Assembly (NCBI RefSeq): GCF_900096945.1
Contig: NZ_FMKA01000002.1
Location: 1-64,000 of the forward strand
Direction: 5' to 3'
DNA: 64,000 nucleotides
Source of the DNA: Anaerobium acetethylicum
GTDB taxonomy: Bacteria; Bacillota; Clostridia; Lachnospirales; Lachnospiraceae
Below the pieces are notes generated by a model, which saw only the letters and a program-made list of their open reading frames with translations, was not told the DNA's origin and made no database searches. The translations under genes were made by a program, and so were the position numbers. Shown piece by piece: positions 34,326 to 43,082 of this stretch; position 1 is the stretch's first letter; each line of letters opens with the position of its first letter.

Positions 34326-34516
34326 GCTGCACATTCGCCCTCCAACACGCAGTGATGCAAAACATGATTCAATGAGCAGCTTTATGAAGACGTCGGCACT
34401 TAGGCCGCGTATTTTGCGGCCTTACGTACCGCTACGTCTTCATCTAAGCGAGAGCGCGCTGCGAATGAACATGTTTTGCATCACGTCCTATTTGTCAAAA
34501 ACTGACGAATGCCATT
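34326..34516. repeat. Fold-back repeat family A, copy 4
   Basis: Reverse-orientation, nearly complete copy with GTGATGCAAAACATG / CATGTTTTGCATCAC outer core arms, ATGAAGACGT / ACGTCTTCAT middle arms and GGCCGC / GCGGCC inner arms. Right flank TGACGAATGCC equals the outer flank of copies 2 and 6. It ends a few bases from the trpB2 stop codon. Confidence 0.85.
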
Positions 34517-34519
34517 ATC

Positions 34520-35902
34520 TTATTCCTGGATTCCAGGGATTTTAGGAAGCTTTTCAAAAGCTTTTTCCAGCTCTTCGTCCGTAGGGATATAGTCGTTCAT
34601 ATTTCCGTTCAGGAATGCATCGTAAGCCATCATATCGAAGTAGCCGGTTCCTGTAAGACCAAAGAGGATGGTCTTGGCTTCTCCGGTTTCCTTGCATTTT
34701 AATGCTTCGTCGATGGCTCCGCGGATGGCATGCGCTGATTCGGGAGCAGGAAGGATGGTTTCGTGTTTTGCGAAGAAGGTAGCCGCTTCGAATACTTTTG
34801 TCTGTTCTACTGCAACGGCTTCCATGTACCCATCATGGTATAGTTTTGAAAGGATTGGAGACATTCCGTGGTATCTGAGTCCGCCGGCATGGTTAGCAGA
34901 TGGCATGAAATCGCATCCAAGTGTATACATTTTTGCAAGAGGGGTGATTTTGCCAGTGTCACAGAAATCATATGCATAGCGTCCACGAGTAAGTGAAGGA
35001 CAGGAAGCTGGTTCTACAGCGACTAATCTTGGGTTGGCTTTTCCGGTCAGCTTGTCCTGCATGTAAGGTGCGATGAGCCCGCCAAGGTTGGAACCGCCGC
35101 CTGCACATCCGATCACAACATCCGGATATTCACCGATGCTGTCCATTGCAATCTTTGCTTCAAGTCCGATGATCGACTGATGAAGCAGTACCTGGTTCAG
35201 CACTGAACCGAGGACGTATTTGCAGCCTTCTGTTGTAACTGCTTTTTCAACTGCCTCGGAGATGGCGCAGCCAAGGCTTCCCGAAGTGTCAGGATTTTCG
35301 GCTAAAATAGCTCTTCCGGCATTTGTTGTGTTGCTTGGGCTTGGGATGATTTTCCCGTCAAAAGTTTCAATAATCGCCCTTCTGAACGGCTTCTGCTCAT
35401 AGGAGCATTTAACCATGTATACAGTCAGCGGGATGTTGTAGTAGCAGCATGCTTCCGCAAGTGCGGTTCCCCACTGTCCAGCGCCAGTTTCTGTCGTAAG
35501 GCTTGTAAGCCCCTGTTCTTTCGCATAGTAGGCCTGGGCAACTGCTGAGTTGAGCTTGTGGCTTCCTGATGTGTTGTTTCCTTCGAATTTGTAGTAGATT
35601 TTTGCAGGAGTTCCGAGTGCTTTTTCCAGGTTATAGGCTCTGATCAGCGGTGACGGACGGAACATTTTGTAGAATTCAAGAACCTCTTCAGGAATATCGA
35701 TGTAGCGGGTCGTGTTGTCCATTTCCTGTTTTGCCAGTTCTGTGCAGAAAACAGGATATAAATCCTTAACGGTCGCAGGTTTTCCAGTAGCCGGGTTGAG
35801 CATTGGATCTGGAAGCTCTTTCATATCCGCACGAAGATTGTACCATTGTGTTGGCATCTGATCCTCGGTAAGGTAAATTCTGTGTGGTATTTTTTTGCTC
35901 AT
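34520..35902 (-). CDS. trpB2: Tryptophan synthase beta-like protein, TrpB2 type
   Basis: PLP-dependent beta-replacement enzyme of about 460 residues that joins indole and serine to tryptophan. The PLP lysine lies in NTSGSHKLNSA (Lys116), and the Gly-rich phosphate loop is GCAGGGSNLGG. The longer N-terminus and wording (MPTQWYNLRADM) are those of TrpB2, which need not pair with TrpA, and no trpA is in the window. ATG 35902 has AAAGGGGAAC upstream. A T-box leader lies 260 nt before it. The frame stays open upstream to 36229, and an ATG at 36142 with GAGGAG could add 80 residues. Confidence 0.92.
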   Translation of the reverse strand: MSKKIPHRIYLTEDQMPTQWYNLRADMKELPDPMLNPATGKPATVKDLYPVFCTELAKQEMDNTTRYIDIPEEVLEFYKMFRPSPLIRAYNLEKALGTPAKIYYKFEGNNTSGSHKLNSAVAQAYYAKEQGLTSLTTETGAGQWGTALAEACCYYNIPLTVYMVKCSYEQKPFRRAIIETFDGKIIPSPSNTTNAGRAILAENPDTSGSLGCAISEAVEKAVTTEGCKYVLGSVLNQVLLHQSIIGLEAKIAMDSIGEYPDVVIGCAGGGSNLGGLIAPYMQDKLTGKANPRLVAVEPASCPSLTRGRYAYDFCDTGKITPLAKMYTLGCDFMPSANHAGGLRYHGMSPILSKLYHDGYMEAVAVEQTKVFEAATFFAKHETILPAPESAHAIRGAIDEALKCKETGEAKTILFGLTGTGYFDMMAYDAFLNGNMNDYIPTDEELEKAFEKLPKIPGIQE

Positions 35903-36159
35903 TTGTAAGTTCCCCTTTCGTGGTGTGGTTGGCTGATGTTTGCAAAATATAGTTTTGGCTATAAGAAAATGTGTTACCCGGAAGTAAGCGCTCACGGTCC
36001 TGTCAGCCGTTGGAAGACAGTCCCCCGCGGCAGCTGTAGAAAACCCGCTGCGCGAGTTTCCCACAGCTGTCGCGACGCTCGTCGCATGCATGTCTCCCTG
36101 CATGAGCCCTCTTGCAAGCAAGGGGCTCCTTTCGGAAGTCATGTATGCTCCTCGCTGTT

Positions 36160-36440
36160 CGCGCAAAAAGACTCTCATCCTAGTATTTCTACTGGGACAA
36201 AAGTCTTTCTCTTCTGCGGTACCACCCAAATTGGCCTGTTAAGCCCTCTCTGCCATGCACTTGTCATACATGTTCCATTGTTAACGGATGGAAATTCCGT
36301 CAGGTATTACTGGATTTCTGCTGGTGCACAAATCGTTCTTCCCGCCCTTATAAGCCCATTCAATATGTTCGTGCTGCTGTAGTTCCACCGTCTACTGCTC
36401 TCTGAATGCACTGCGTCATACCTACTATTCTTAATCATCG
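36160..36440 (-). ncRNA. T-box leader riboswitch upstream of trpB2
   Basis: On the minus strand the T-box consensus GGGTGGTACCGC is at the complement of 36216-36227. It is followed by a terminator (complement of 36165-36208) in which AAAGACT pairs with AGTCTTT. Stem I-like sequence with an AGTAGA bulge motif lies towards 36400. This architecture lets uncharged tRNA stabilise an antiterminator. The downstream gene suggests tRNA-Trp; UGG triplets occur in the stem I region, but I could not place the specifier loop with certainty. Confidence 0.85.
36165..36208 (-). terminator. T-box terminator
   Basis: Minus-strand stem AAAGACT...AGTCTTT with an inner helix CCAGTA/TACTAGG, ending in five T residues. 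Confidence 0.75.
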
Positions 36441-36466
36441 GTTTTTGCATATATATTATATGAATA

Positions 36467-36495
36467 AGTATAAATACACAAATGATGTTTGTCAA
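36467..36495 (-). promoter_or_regulatory. Promoter of the T-box/trpB2 transcript
   Basis: Minus-strand TTGACA (complement of 36490-36495) and TATACT (complement of 36467-36472) with a 17-nt spacer, placed just upstream of the T-box. Confidence 0.75.
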
Positions 36496-36565
36496 CACGA
36501 AAATGGCTGGAATACGGAAAGATTCGCTGTTTTTTGCGCATCAATTGTTGTAGTGTATGAAGGAA

Positions 36566-36849
36566 GCAGTGATGCAAAACATGATTCAATGAGCAGCTTT
36601 ATGAAGACGTTGGTAACTATTCCGGACTACGTCCTTCATAGTCACATATGATGCACACAAATTGCAGGAACTGCAATTTGGCGCATGCAGAACTCGGATT
36701 TTTATGCAAAAGCAGCCTAAAAACACCTCGCGTCACTGGCTCCTGAACATTCAAGCCACCACTACGTCTTCATCTAAGCGAGAGCGCGCTGCGAATGAAC
36801 ATGTTTTGCATCACGTCCTCACTTACGAAAGCCATTCAAATTGACGAAT
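36566..36849. repeat. Fold-back repeat family A, copy 5, carrying a family B element in its loop
   Basis: The A arms GTGATGCAAAACATG, ATGAAGACGT, ACGTCTTCATCTAAGC and CATGTTTTGCATCAC are all present. The inner loop normally holding GGCCGC/GCGGCC is replaced by about 140 bp of family B sequence. The right outer flank TTCAAATTGACGAAT closes the element. Confidence 0.85.
36613..36752. repeat. Repeat family B copy nested in family A copy 5
   Basis: Runs from GTAACTATTCCGGACTACGTCC through AATTGCAGGAACTGCAATT and TTTTTATGC to CTCCTGAACAT. Same order and orientation as the copy at 39739, with more divergence. Confidence 0.75.
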
Positions 36850-36866
36850 AATATTATGTGATCCTG

Positions 36867-36895
36867 TTGAACAAATGCTGCAATGGTGATATAAT
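36867..36895 (+). promoter_or_regulatory. Promoter of the anion permease gene
   Basis: TTGAAC (36867-36872) and TATAAT (36890-36895) with 17 nt between, about 125 bases before the start codon. Confidence 0.7.
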
Positions 36896-37017
36896 TAGCT
36901 GCTTTTTGGGGATTTATATTGGAAATACTGGTGTGGAAGCTGGAATTAAGAAGTTAAGACCAGCAAATGGAATGGTAAATTAAATATCATATAACAGGAA
37001 GAATTGTAGGATAAGTT

Positions 37018-38142
37018 ATGAATGAATATACAACAAAAAATATACAAAATAAAATAGCGGAATTCGTAAAGAAGGAAACTGTATTATGCATAGCAGCAGC
37101 TCTGGCAGCTGTGTCGGCGGTGATTGTTCCGCCGTCCAGAGCATATCTTGGATATATTGATTTCAGGGTGCTGGCACTGTTATTCTGCCTTATGGTCGCG
37201 GTGGCGGGGTTTCAGAGTGTCGGTCTTTTCGAATTTCTGGCGGAAAAGCTTTTTGAAGGGATCGCAAACCTCAGGCAGCTGGTATCGATACTCGTATTCC
37301 TCTGCTTTTTTACAAGCATGTTCGTGACGAATGATGTGGCTCTGATTACCTTTGTGCCTTTTGCAATCATGATACTCACTATGGCTGGGCATGAAGACCG
37401 AATGATTTTCGTGATTGTGCTCCAGACGCTTGCGGCAAATCTCGGAAGTATGTTCACACCTATTGGAAATCCACAGAACCTTTACATTTTCGCAGTTTCC
37501 AAAATGTCGGTATGGAACTTCCTGAAGACGATGGCACCGGCGACCCTGGTGGCTTTTGCACTTCTTGCTGGAACGATCCTTTTTGTTAAAAGAGAGCCGA
37601 TCAAAATAATGAAGAGGCACAGGGGGCGCATAGAAGGACGGCGAAGGCTTGCCGGATATGTGATTCTGTTCCTGCTCTGCATCGGTACCGTTGTTCATCT
37701 TGTCGATTACAGAGTGATGACGGCAATTGTCGTAGCAGCAGCTTTTTTCATGGACAGGAATCTTATAAAGAAAGCGGACTATTCCCTTCTTCTGACGTTT
37801 GCGGCTTTCTTTATATTTGTTGAAAATATAGGAAGCATAGATGCAGTGAATCATGCATTGAAACAGATGGTGGAAGGGCGTGTATTGATATCCGGCCTCA
37901 TCATAAGCCAGGGAATCAGTAATGTTCCGGCGGCCATACTGCTTTCGGATTTTACTTCAGATTATAAAGACCTTCTTCTGGGTGTGAATATTGGAGGGCT
38001 CGGTACGCTGATTGCATCAATGGCAAGCCTGATTTCCTACAAATTATACAGCGGTACCCGGGGAGCCGACAGGAAAAAGTACCTTGGAATGTTTACAGGC
38101 CTCAATGTGGTCTATCTTCTGTTTTTTATGATAGTCATATGA
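37018..38142 (+). CDS. SLC13/ArsB/NhaD-superfamily anion permease
   Basis: Polytopic membrane protein of 374 residues with about ten hydrophobic segments. The segment VTNDVALITFVPFAI and the repeat-like GSMFTPIGNPQNL are characteristic of the ion transporter superfamily that contains citrate, arsenite and Na+/H+ antiporters. The second half is shorter than in typical members of about 420 residues. Substrate unknown. The RBS is weak (GGATAAGTT just before the ATG; AACAGGAAG further up). It is monocistronic by the look of the 240-bp gap after it. Confidence 0.8.
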   Translation: MNEYTTKNIQNKIAEFVKKETVLCIAAALAAVSAVIVPPSRAYLGYIDFRVLALLFCLMVAVAGFQSVGLFEFLAEKLFEGIANLRQLVSILVFLCFFTSMFVTNDVALITFVPFAIMILTMAGHEDRMIFVIVLQTLAANLGSMFTPIGNPQNLYIFAVSKMSVWNFLKTMAPATLVAFALLAGTILFVKREPIKIMKRHRGRIEGRRRLAGYVILFLLCIGTVVHLVDYRVMTAIVVAAAFFMDRNLIKKADYSLLLTFAAFFIFVENIGSIDAVNHALKQMVEGRVLISGLIISQGISNVPAAILLSDFTSDYKDLLLGVNIGGLGTLIASMASLISYKLYSGTRGADRKKYLGMFTGLNVVYLLFFMIVI

Positions 38143-38324
38143 TTTGATACCAGGGTCCCAAGGCCAAGTGTTACAGGCTTGCATCAAAAAACATGACTTT
38201 AGGACCCTAAAACATGAGAAAGCAGACCGAACAAGGCGGATTTCGAATGTTTTTAGGATTGTGCGGGCACGAAGTACGCAATAATCCGCAGGTGTCATAA
38301 ATTATGAGCATTCTCATGTTTTAC

Positions 38325-38353
38325 TTGTAAAAAATCGCACAATTTGATAAAAT
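38325..38353 (+). promoter_or_regulatory. Promoter of the PPi-phosphofructokinase gene
   Basis: TTGTAA (38325-38330) and TAAAAT (38348-38353) with a 17-nt spacer, 40 bases before the start codon. The rest of the 38143-38324 gap shows no feature I recognise. Confidence 0.6.
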
Positions 38354-38393
38354 AGAGAAAATAATTGCAAACTTTACAAGGGGGATGACGAAT

Positions 38394-39632
38394 ATGAAAG
38401 GCAATATAATTGTTGGACAATCAGGAGGACCTACCGCTGTTATTAATTCGAGTCTTGCAGGAGTCTACAAGACAGCAAAGGACAGGGGAGTAACAAAAGT
38501 TTATGGGATGCTGAACGGTATACAGGGATTTTTGGAAGAAAGGTACATTGATTTATCAGACTATATCAAAAATGACCTGGATATCGAACTGCTGAAGAGG
38601 ACGCCATCAGCGTTTCTTGGAGCCTGCCGGTACAAACTCCCGGATATCCATAAGGACAAGGAGTTGTATGAAAAAATATTTGAGATCCTGAACAAGCTGG
38701 ATATTGAATGTTTTGTCTATATTGGCGGGAACGATTCGATGGATACGATAAAGAAGCTTTCGGATTATGCAATCGTGACAGGACAGACCCAGAGGTTCAT
38801 CGGTGTGCCAAAGACCATAGACAATGATCTGGCGCTCACGGATCATACACCGGGCTATGGAAGTGCAGCGAAGTATATCGGGACTGCAACCAAAGAAGTC
38901 ATAAGGGACAGCATGGGACTTGTCTATAACAAGGGGCTTGTCACGGTCATTGAGGTAATGGGACGAAATGCCGGATGGCTCACGGGAGCGACGGCCCTGG
39001 CAAAAGGAGAAGACTGCGAAGGACCGGATTTTATATATCTTCCTGAGGTGATCTTTGACCTGGATAATTTCCTTGAAAAGGTTGGAAAACAGCTGGCTAA
39101 GAAAAAATCAGTCATTGCTGCCGTTTCTGAAGGGATCAAGATTGCAGACGGGCGCTACGTGTGCGAGCTGTCGGCAAATGTAGAATATGTGGATGCATTT
39201 GGTCACAAACAGCTTACAGGTGCGGCCAACTATCTGGCGAACAGGCTCAGTGAAAAGTTCGGATGCAAGACCCGTACGGTCGAACTCAGCACCCTGCAGA
39301 GAAGCGCAGCACATTTGTCATCCCTGGTTGATATCAACGAAGCTTTTCAGGTGGGAGGAGCAGCAGTGAAGGCTGCCGATGAGGGGGATACAGGAAAGAT
39401 GGTCGTAATCGACAGGGTTTCCGATGATCCCTACCAGTGCTCAACAGGAATCTACGATGTACATAAGATTTCAAATGTTGAGAAAGTGGTTCCGAGAGAG
39501 TGGATTACCAAGGATGGCTCAAATGTGACAGAAGAATTTCTGGATTACGTGAGGCCCCTGATACAGGGAGATCTGGCACCGATAACCGTAGGCGGAATTC
39601 CGAGGCACCTGACCATGATCAGACATAAATAG
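38394..39632 (+). CDS. Pyrophosphate-dependent 6-phosphofructokinase
   Basis: Glycolytic enzyme of about 412 residues that phosphorylates fructose-6-phosphate. GQSGGPTAVIN is the N-terminal phosphate loop. Two residues point to pyrophosphate rather than ATP: the Asp in IGGNDSMDT near residue 111 where ATP enzymes have Gly, and the Lys in PKTIDNDL near residue 140 where ATP enzymes have Gly (GTIDND). VIEVMGRNAGWL is the fructose-phosphate site. ATG 38394 has AAGGGGGA about 9 nt upstream; ATG 38385 is three codons earlier but too close to it. PPi-linked glycolysis is common in anaerobes. Confidence 0.93.
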   Translation: MKGNIIVGQSGGPTAVINSSLAGVYKTAKDRGVTKVYGMLNGIQGFLEERYIDLSDYIKNDLDIELLKRTPSAFLGACRYKLPDIHKDKELYEKIFEILNKLDIECFVYIGGNDSMDTIKKLSDYAIVTGQTQRFIGVPKTIDNDLALTDHTPGYGSAAKYIGTATKEVIRDSMGLVYNKGLVTVIEVMGRNAGWLTGATALAKGEDCEGPDFIYLPEVIFDLDNFLEKVGKQLAKKKSVIAAVSEGIKIADGRYVCELSANVEYVDAFGHKQLTGAANYLANRLSEKFGCKTRTVELSTLQRSAAHLSSLVDINEAFQVGGAAVKAADEGDTGKMVVIDRVSDDPYQCSTGIYDVHKISNVEKVVPREWITKDGSNVTEEFLDYVRPLIQGDLAPITVGGIPRHLTMIRHK

Positions 39633-39666
39633 AAAAACAGAATAGAAATAGCAGGGATATAAAAAA

Positions 39667-39722
39667 ACACCCCGCTGCCATGGGAGACGCATCATTCAGA
39701 TGGTCTTCCATGCGGCGGGGTG
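39667..39722. terminator. Stem-loop between PFK and nagA (convergent)
   Basis: CACCCCGC-(T)-GCCATGG and CCATGC-GGCGGGGTG pair around a 25-nt loop that contains a further small stem; A-rich on the left, T-containing on the right. Suits termination from both sides. Confidence 0.7.
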
Positions 39723-39738
39723 AGTTTGTTGTCAAAGG

Positions 39739-39879
39739 GTAACTATTCAGGACTCATCCTTCATAGTTAAAGAGGATGCACACAAATTGCAAAATCAGCA
39801 ATTTGGCGCACGCATGTCTCAGGTTTTTATGCAAAATCAGCATAAAACACCTTGCGAAACAGGGGTTCTGAACAGTTAC
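39739..39879. repeat. Repeat family B, complete copy (opposite orientation)
   Basis: A 141-bp element from GTAACTATTCAGGACTCATCC to TTCTGAACAGTTAC. It contains AATTGCAAAATCAGCAATT and TTTTTATGCAAAATCAGCAT in the same order as the other copies. The last bases lie only 9 nt from the nagA stop codon, so transcripts of nagA enter it. Confidence 0.82.
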
Positions 39880-39887
39880 GTCCAAGG

Positions 39888-41000
39888 CTACAGAGCCTTT
39901 CCTTTCAGCACTACCTGCTTCAGGTTCAGGTCTTTGTCCATGAGGACTACATTTGCATACTTTCCAGGCGTTATGCTGCCGTATTCATCGTAGATTCCGA
40001 TTTCTTTTGCAGGATTGACTGCTGCGCATTTTACAGCAGATTCCAGAGGAATGCCAAAAGAAACAGCGATTGTCATGCATTTAAAAAGGTTTGTGGCCGA
40101 TCCGGCGATGGTACCATCCGCCAGAGTAGCCAGATTGCCTTTTACGTTCACTGCCTGTCCGCCCAGAGAATAAGTTCCGTCTGCCATGCCGGTAGCCATC
40201 ATGCTGTCGCTGATCAGGATTACCCTGTCATCGCCGAAGAGCTTGAAGGTAGCACGTACAACAGGTGGTGAAATATGGACGCCATCGCAGATAAGCTCTA
40301 CATGAGCATGCGGTGCATCGAATGCGGCACCTATGACGCCTGATTCGCGGTGCGTGAAAGGAGGCATGGCATTGTAAAGATGCGTGACGTGTGAAGCGCC
40401 GTTTTCAAATGCCTCGGAAGCTTTTGCATAGTCGGCTGTCGTATGCGCGACCGAGAGGACCACTTCGTCCTTTGCTGCTTTGATAAAGTCCATTGCGCCT
40501 TCTTCTTCAGGAGCAATTGCAACCATTTTGATCAGTCCGTTTGAAAGCTTCTGCATTTTGTGAAAATGTTCAAGGTCTGAAACTCTTAAAAACGCAGGAT
40601 TCTGAGCGCCTTTTTTTGCGTAGGACAGATAAGGCCCCTCCATGTTGATTCCTACGAGGGAAGCCCCATTCCTGTTTTCATAGGTGCCAGCATTTGAAAA
40701 AATCCTTGTAAGCTCTTCGTCGCCTAAAGTCATTGTAGCCGGTGCCATACTCGTAATCCCGTTCGCTGCTTCATAGACGGCGATTGCTTCGGTTGCTTCG
40801 TGAGTGCCGTCGCAGAAATCATAGCCGACACAGCCGTGAAAATGGATGTCGGTGAGTCCCGGGATTGCATATAATCCTTCCGCATCAATAACTGCTTCGT
40901 CGCCGCTTTCGTTTTCCGTAAATCTTTCCCCGTTTATATAGATGTCCTTCTTGATGAAGGATCCGTCTTCCATGAAGACGTTTGCATTTTTAATGATCAT
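39888..41000 (-). CDS. nagA: N-acetylglucosamine-6-phosphate deacetylase NagA
   Basis: Removes acetate from GlcNAc-6-phosphate, giving glucosamine-6-phosphate. The 370-residue amidohydrolase-fold protein has the metal motif TDIHFHGCVG near residue 52, the metal ligands in GINMEGPYLS and VTHLYNAM, and the catalytic Asp in LISDSMMATG near residue 270. It follows the SGNH hydrolase gene with a 4-base overlap. In this island it handles the product of NanA, NanK and NanE. The NagB deaminase expected next is not in the window. Confidence 0.95.
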   Translation of the reverse strand: MIIKNANVFMEDGSFIKKDIYINGERFTENESGDEAVIDAEGLYAIPGLTDIHFHGCVGYDFCDGTHEATEAIAVYEAANGITSMAPATMTLGDEELTRIFSNAGTYENRNGASLVGINMEGPYLSYAKKGAQNPAFLRVSDLEHFHKMQKLSNGLIKMVAIAPEEEGAMDFIKAAKDEVVLSVAHTTADYAKASEAFENGASHVTHLYNAMPPFTHRESGVIGAAFDAPHAHVELICDGVHISPPVVRATFKLFGDDRVILISDSMMATGMADGTYSLGGQAVNVKGNLATLADGTIAGSATNLFKCMTIAVSFGIPLESAVKCAAVNPAKEIGIYDEYGSITPGKYANVVLMDKDLNLKQVVLKGKAL

Positions 41001-41638
41001 AATTCCACTACCCCCCGGATAAATTTTGCGAGGTCTGATGCAAGTTTTGCATGTCCCTCTTTGTCGATGTGCATATAATCATGAGGCGATACGCCTGCAG
41101 ATGCGCCTGCATCAAGAAAACGGCAGCCTTCATCAAGCGCGACAGAAGCATAAAAACCGGCGAGACCTTCGGATTTTTCACTGCAGCCATCGCCCATATG
41201 ATCTCCGCACGCGGCGGTTCGATAACGCTCATCGATAGGAACCGGAGACATGATGAGAATGTTGGGTTCGCCGTTTCTCCATGCCGGAACTGTTTTTGCC
41301 TTTTTCACCAGCCTGCGCAGTCCTTCGGCGATACAATATGCATTCGCACTGAAGCGTTCTTTTGTGTCATTGGTGCCAAGCATTATAATAAGAAGGTCCA
41401 CAGGTTCGTGGCTCATGAGACATGGCGTGATATAGGAAAGCCCGCAGAGCCCTTCTGTCAAAGGATCCTCAAACACTGTGGTCCTTCCGCTTAATCCTTC
41501 TTCAATGATCCGGTATCCGTCTCCGAGCAGATCAGCAAGTATTCCGGTCCAGCGCTCATTTTCTTCAAAACGTGCGCCGGTTTCCGCAAAATAGCCATGG
41601 GTATTGGAATCCCCAAAACAGACAATAGTTTTTTTCAT
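40997..41638 (-). CDS. SGNH/GDSL-family hydrolase, possible sialic acid O-acetylesterase
   Basis: 213-residue esterase-fold protein without a signal peptide. Block I is CFGDSNTHGY (nucleophile Ser near residue 10), block III is MLGTNDTKE with the oxyanion Asn, and block V is DYMHIDKEGH with the catalytic Asp/His pair. It is most like cytoplasmic arylesterase-type SGNH enzymes. Because it lies between nanA and nagA and overlaps nagA by 4 bases, deacetylation of O-acetylated sialic acid or amino sugar is a reasonable inference, not proven. The RBS AAGGAGAAG precedes the ATG. Confidence 0.85.
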   Translation of the reverse strand: MKKTIVCFGDSNTHGYFAETGARFEENERWTGILADLLGDGYRIIEEGLSGRTTVFEDPLTEGLCGLSYITPCLMSHEPVDLLIIMLGTNDTKERFSANAYCIAEGLRRLVKKAKTVPAWRNGEPNILIMSPVPIDERYRTAACGDHMGDGCSEKSEGLAGFYASVALDEGCRFLDAGASAGVSPHDYMHIDKEGHAKLASDLAKFIRGVVEL

Positions 41639-41712
41639 TTAACTTCTCCTTGTTTAAAAATTAGTTTCCCCTCTATTCATTATAGGATAGAACGAATAAA
41701 GGGGTAAGTAAA

Positions 41713-41740
41713 CGGCCCGGATGTAAAAACATCCGGACCG
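41713..41740 (-). terminator. Probable terminator of nanA
   Basis: Minus-strand CGGTCCGGATGT and ACATCCGGGCCG with a 4-nt loop, followed by TTTACTT. It lies about 85 nt after the nanA stop, before the SGNH gene. Confidence 0.65.
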
Positions 41741-41824
41741 CAGTGTTAATAAGGCATGCTGGCAGCGGTCCATGAAACATAACGGTGGCATTATGTCTTT
41801 GTGCCAGGTTTGCCCTGCTTGGAA

Positions 41825-42742
41825 TTACCAGTTTTTGGTTTCTTCGATTGTTTTCTTGATATCGTTGAATAATGCAACAAGTGCAGGATCTTCGTGGCTT
41901 ACTGGAAGGAAAGGAAGCCTTGGAGCACCGATATCTACACCATCAAGACGGATGATTGATTTAACAGCACCATACATGGATGGGAAGCTGATCAGGCGGT
42001 AAATAAGCTGTGTGATTTTATTCTGTAAATCCTGAGCCTTAGCGAGTTCGCCGCGTCTGATCAATTCTTCGATCTTCAGGTAAAGTTCAGGCATAGCGCC
42101 GTAAGTTCCGCCGATGCCTGCATCTGCGCCCATGATACGTCCAGCAAGATACTGTTCGTCAGGTCCGTTGAATACTAAGAAGTCTTCGCCGCCAGCCTGT
42201 TTGAACCGAAGGATGTCGTGGCAAGGTTCGGATGAATTCTTAACGCCGGCAACTCTTTCATTTTCAAGCATGCGGTTGAAGAGGTTCATGGAAAGATTGA
42301 ATCCTGTCAGCTGCGGGATGTTATAAATGAAGAAAGGAAGATCAGCAGCTTTTGTGATTTCAGTCCAGTGCTGGAAAACGCTTTCTTCTCCTAAACGGTA
42401 GTATACGCATGGAACAGCTGATGTTGCGTGTGCTCCTGCTTCTTCAGCATGTTTTGCCAGTTCGCAGGCATGTTTTGTTGAAGGAGTACCAACGTGAACG
42501 ATTATGTTCATTTCGTTTCCTACTTCTTCCATAACAGTTTCAACAACTTTCTTTCTTTCATCATTGTCAAGGAGGAAGCCTTCTCCAGTACTTCCACATA
42601 CATAAAGACTTTTAACGCCCTTATTGCAGAAATAACGAACAACTTTCTTTGTAGCTGCGAGATCAAGTTCTCCATTCTGATCAAAAGGAGTGTTAAGAGC
42701 TACGGTTACATTTCTGAAACGTGATACATCATACTTTGACAT
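41825..42742 (-). CDS. nanA: N-acetylneuraminate lyase NanA
   Basis: Cleaves sialic acid to N-acetylmannosamine and pyruvate. The 305-residue TIM-barrel protein has the exact usual length. Family motifs are CGSTGEGF near residue 47, the active Tyr in FFIYNIPQ and the Schiff-base Lys in VAGVKNSS near residue 165. The context with nanE, nanK and nagA supports lyase rather than dihydrodipicolinate synthase. ATG 42742 follows GAGAGGTTTTATT; an earlier frame start has no RBS. It is transcribed away from nanE, with a promoter at 42890-42918. Confidence 0.94.
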   Translation of the reverse strand: MSKYDVSRFRNVTVALNTPFDQNGELDLAATKKVVRYFCNKGVKSLYVCGSTGEGFLLDNDERKKVVETVMEEVGNEMNIIVHVGTPSTKHACELAKHAEEAGAHATSAVPCVYYRLGEESVFQHWTEITKAADLPFFIYNIPQLTGFNLSMNLFNRMLENERVAGVKNSSEPCHDILRFKQAGGEDFLVFNGPDEQYLAGRIMGADAGIGGTYGAMPELYLKIEELIRRGELAKAQDLQNKITQLIYRLISFPSMYGAVKSIIRLDGVDIGAPRLPFLPVSHEDPALVALFNDIKKTIEETKNW

Positions 42743-42889
42743 AATAAAACCTCTCTTTTCTTTTTTGGGGGAATTCCGCCTATTGCTATGTGGATTCTTC
42801 CTATTTAACAAGGATAACTAACCGGACGAAAACGGATACAGGTTTGTCGGCTGCATGTTTTCGTGCAGAGTAGTTACTTTTATATGGGT

Positions 42890-42918
42890 ATGATAACACT
42901 ATATTGGCAAAGATGCAA
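42890..42918 (-). promoter_or_regulatory. Promoter of nanA
   Basis: Minus-strand TTGCAT (complement of 42913-42918) and TATCAT (complement of 42890-42895), 17-nt spacer, about 150 nt before the start. Confidence 0.6.
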
Positions 42919-43082
42919 TAATAAAAAAAATATTTTCCGAAAAAATAACGCAAAGAGGAGCGAAAGGATCATGAGTGTGCTCGAAATGTCACAAATTATA
43001 TAGAAAAGTTCGTTAAATAGAAAAAAACCTACAAATCAAATAGAATAAACGACAAAAAAATAAAAATTTTTTCCAAAAACAC

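Noticed and set aside
34181-34516. Possible CRISPR array from two repeated units with GTGATGCAAAACATG
   Set aside because: Only two units, of unequal preservation, each itself a long inverted repeat; no regular spacers and no cas genes.
38143-38324. Possible structured leader upstream of the PFK gene (CATGAGAA and TTCTCATG arms)
   Set aside because: The arms are far apart, the intervening sequence fits no riboswitch I know, and the promoter lies downstream of it.
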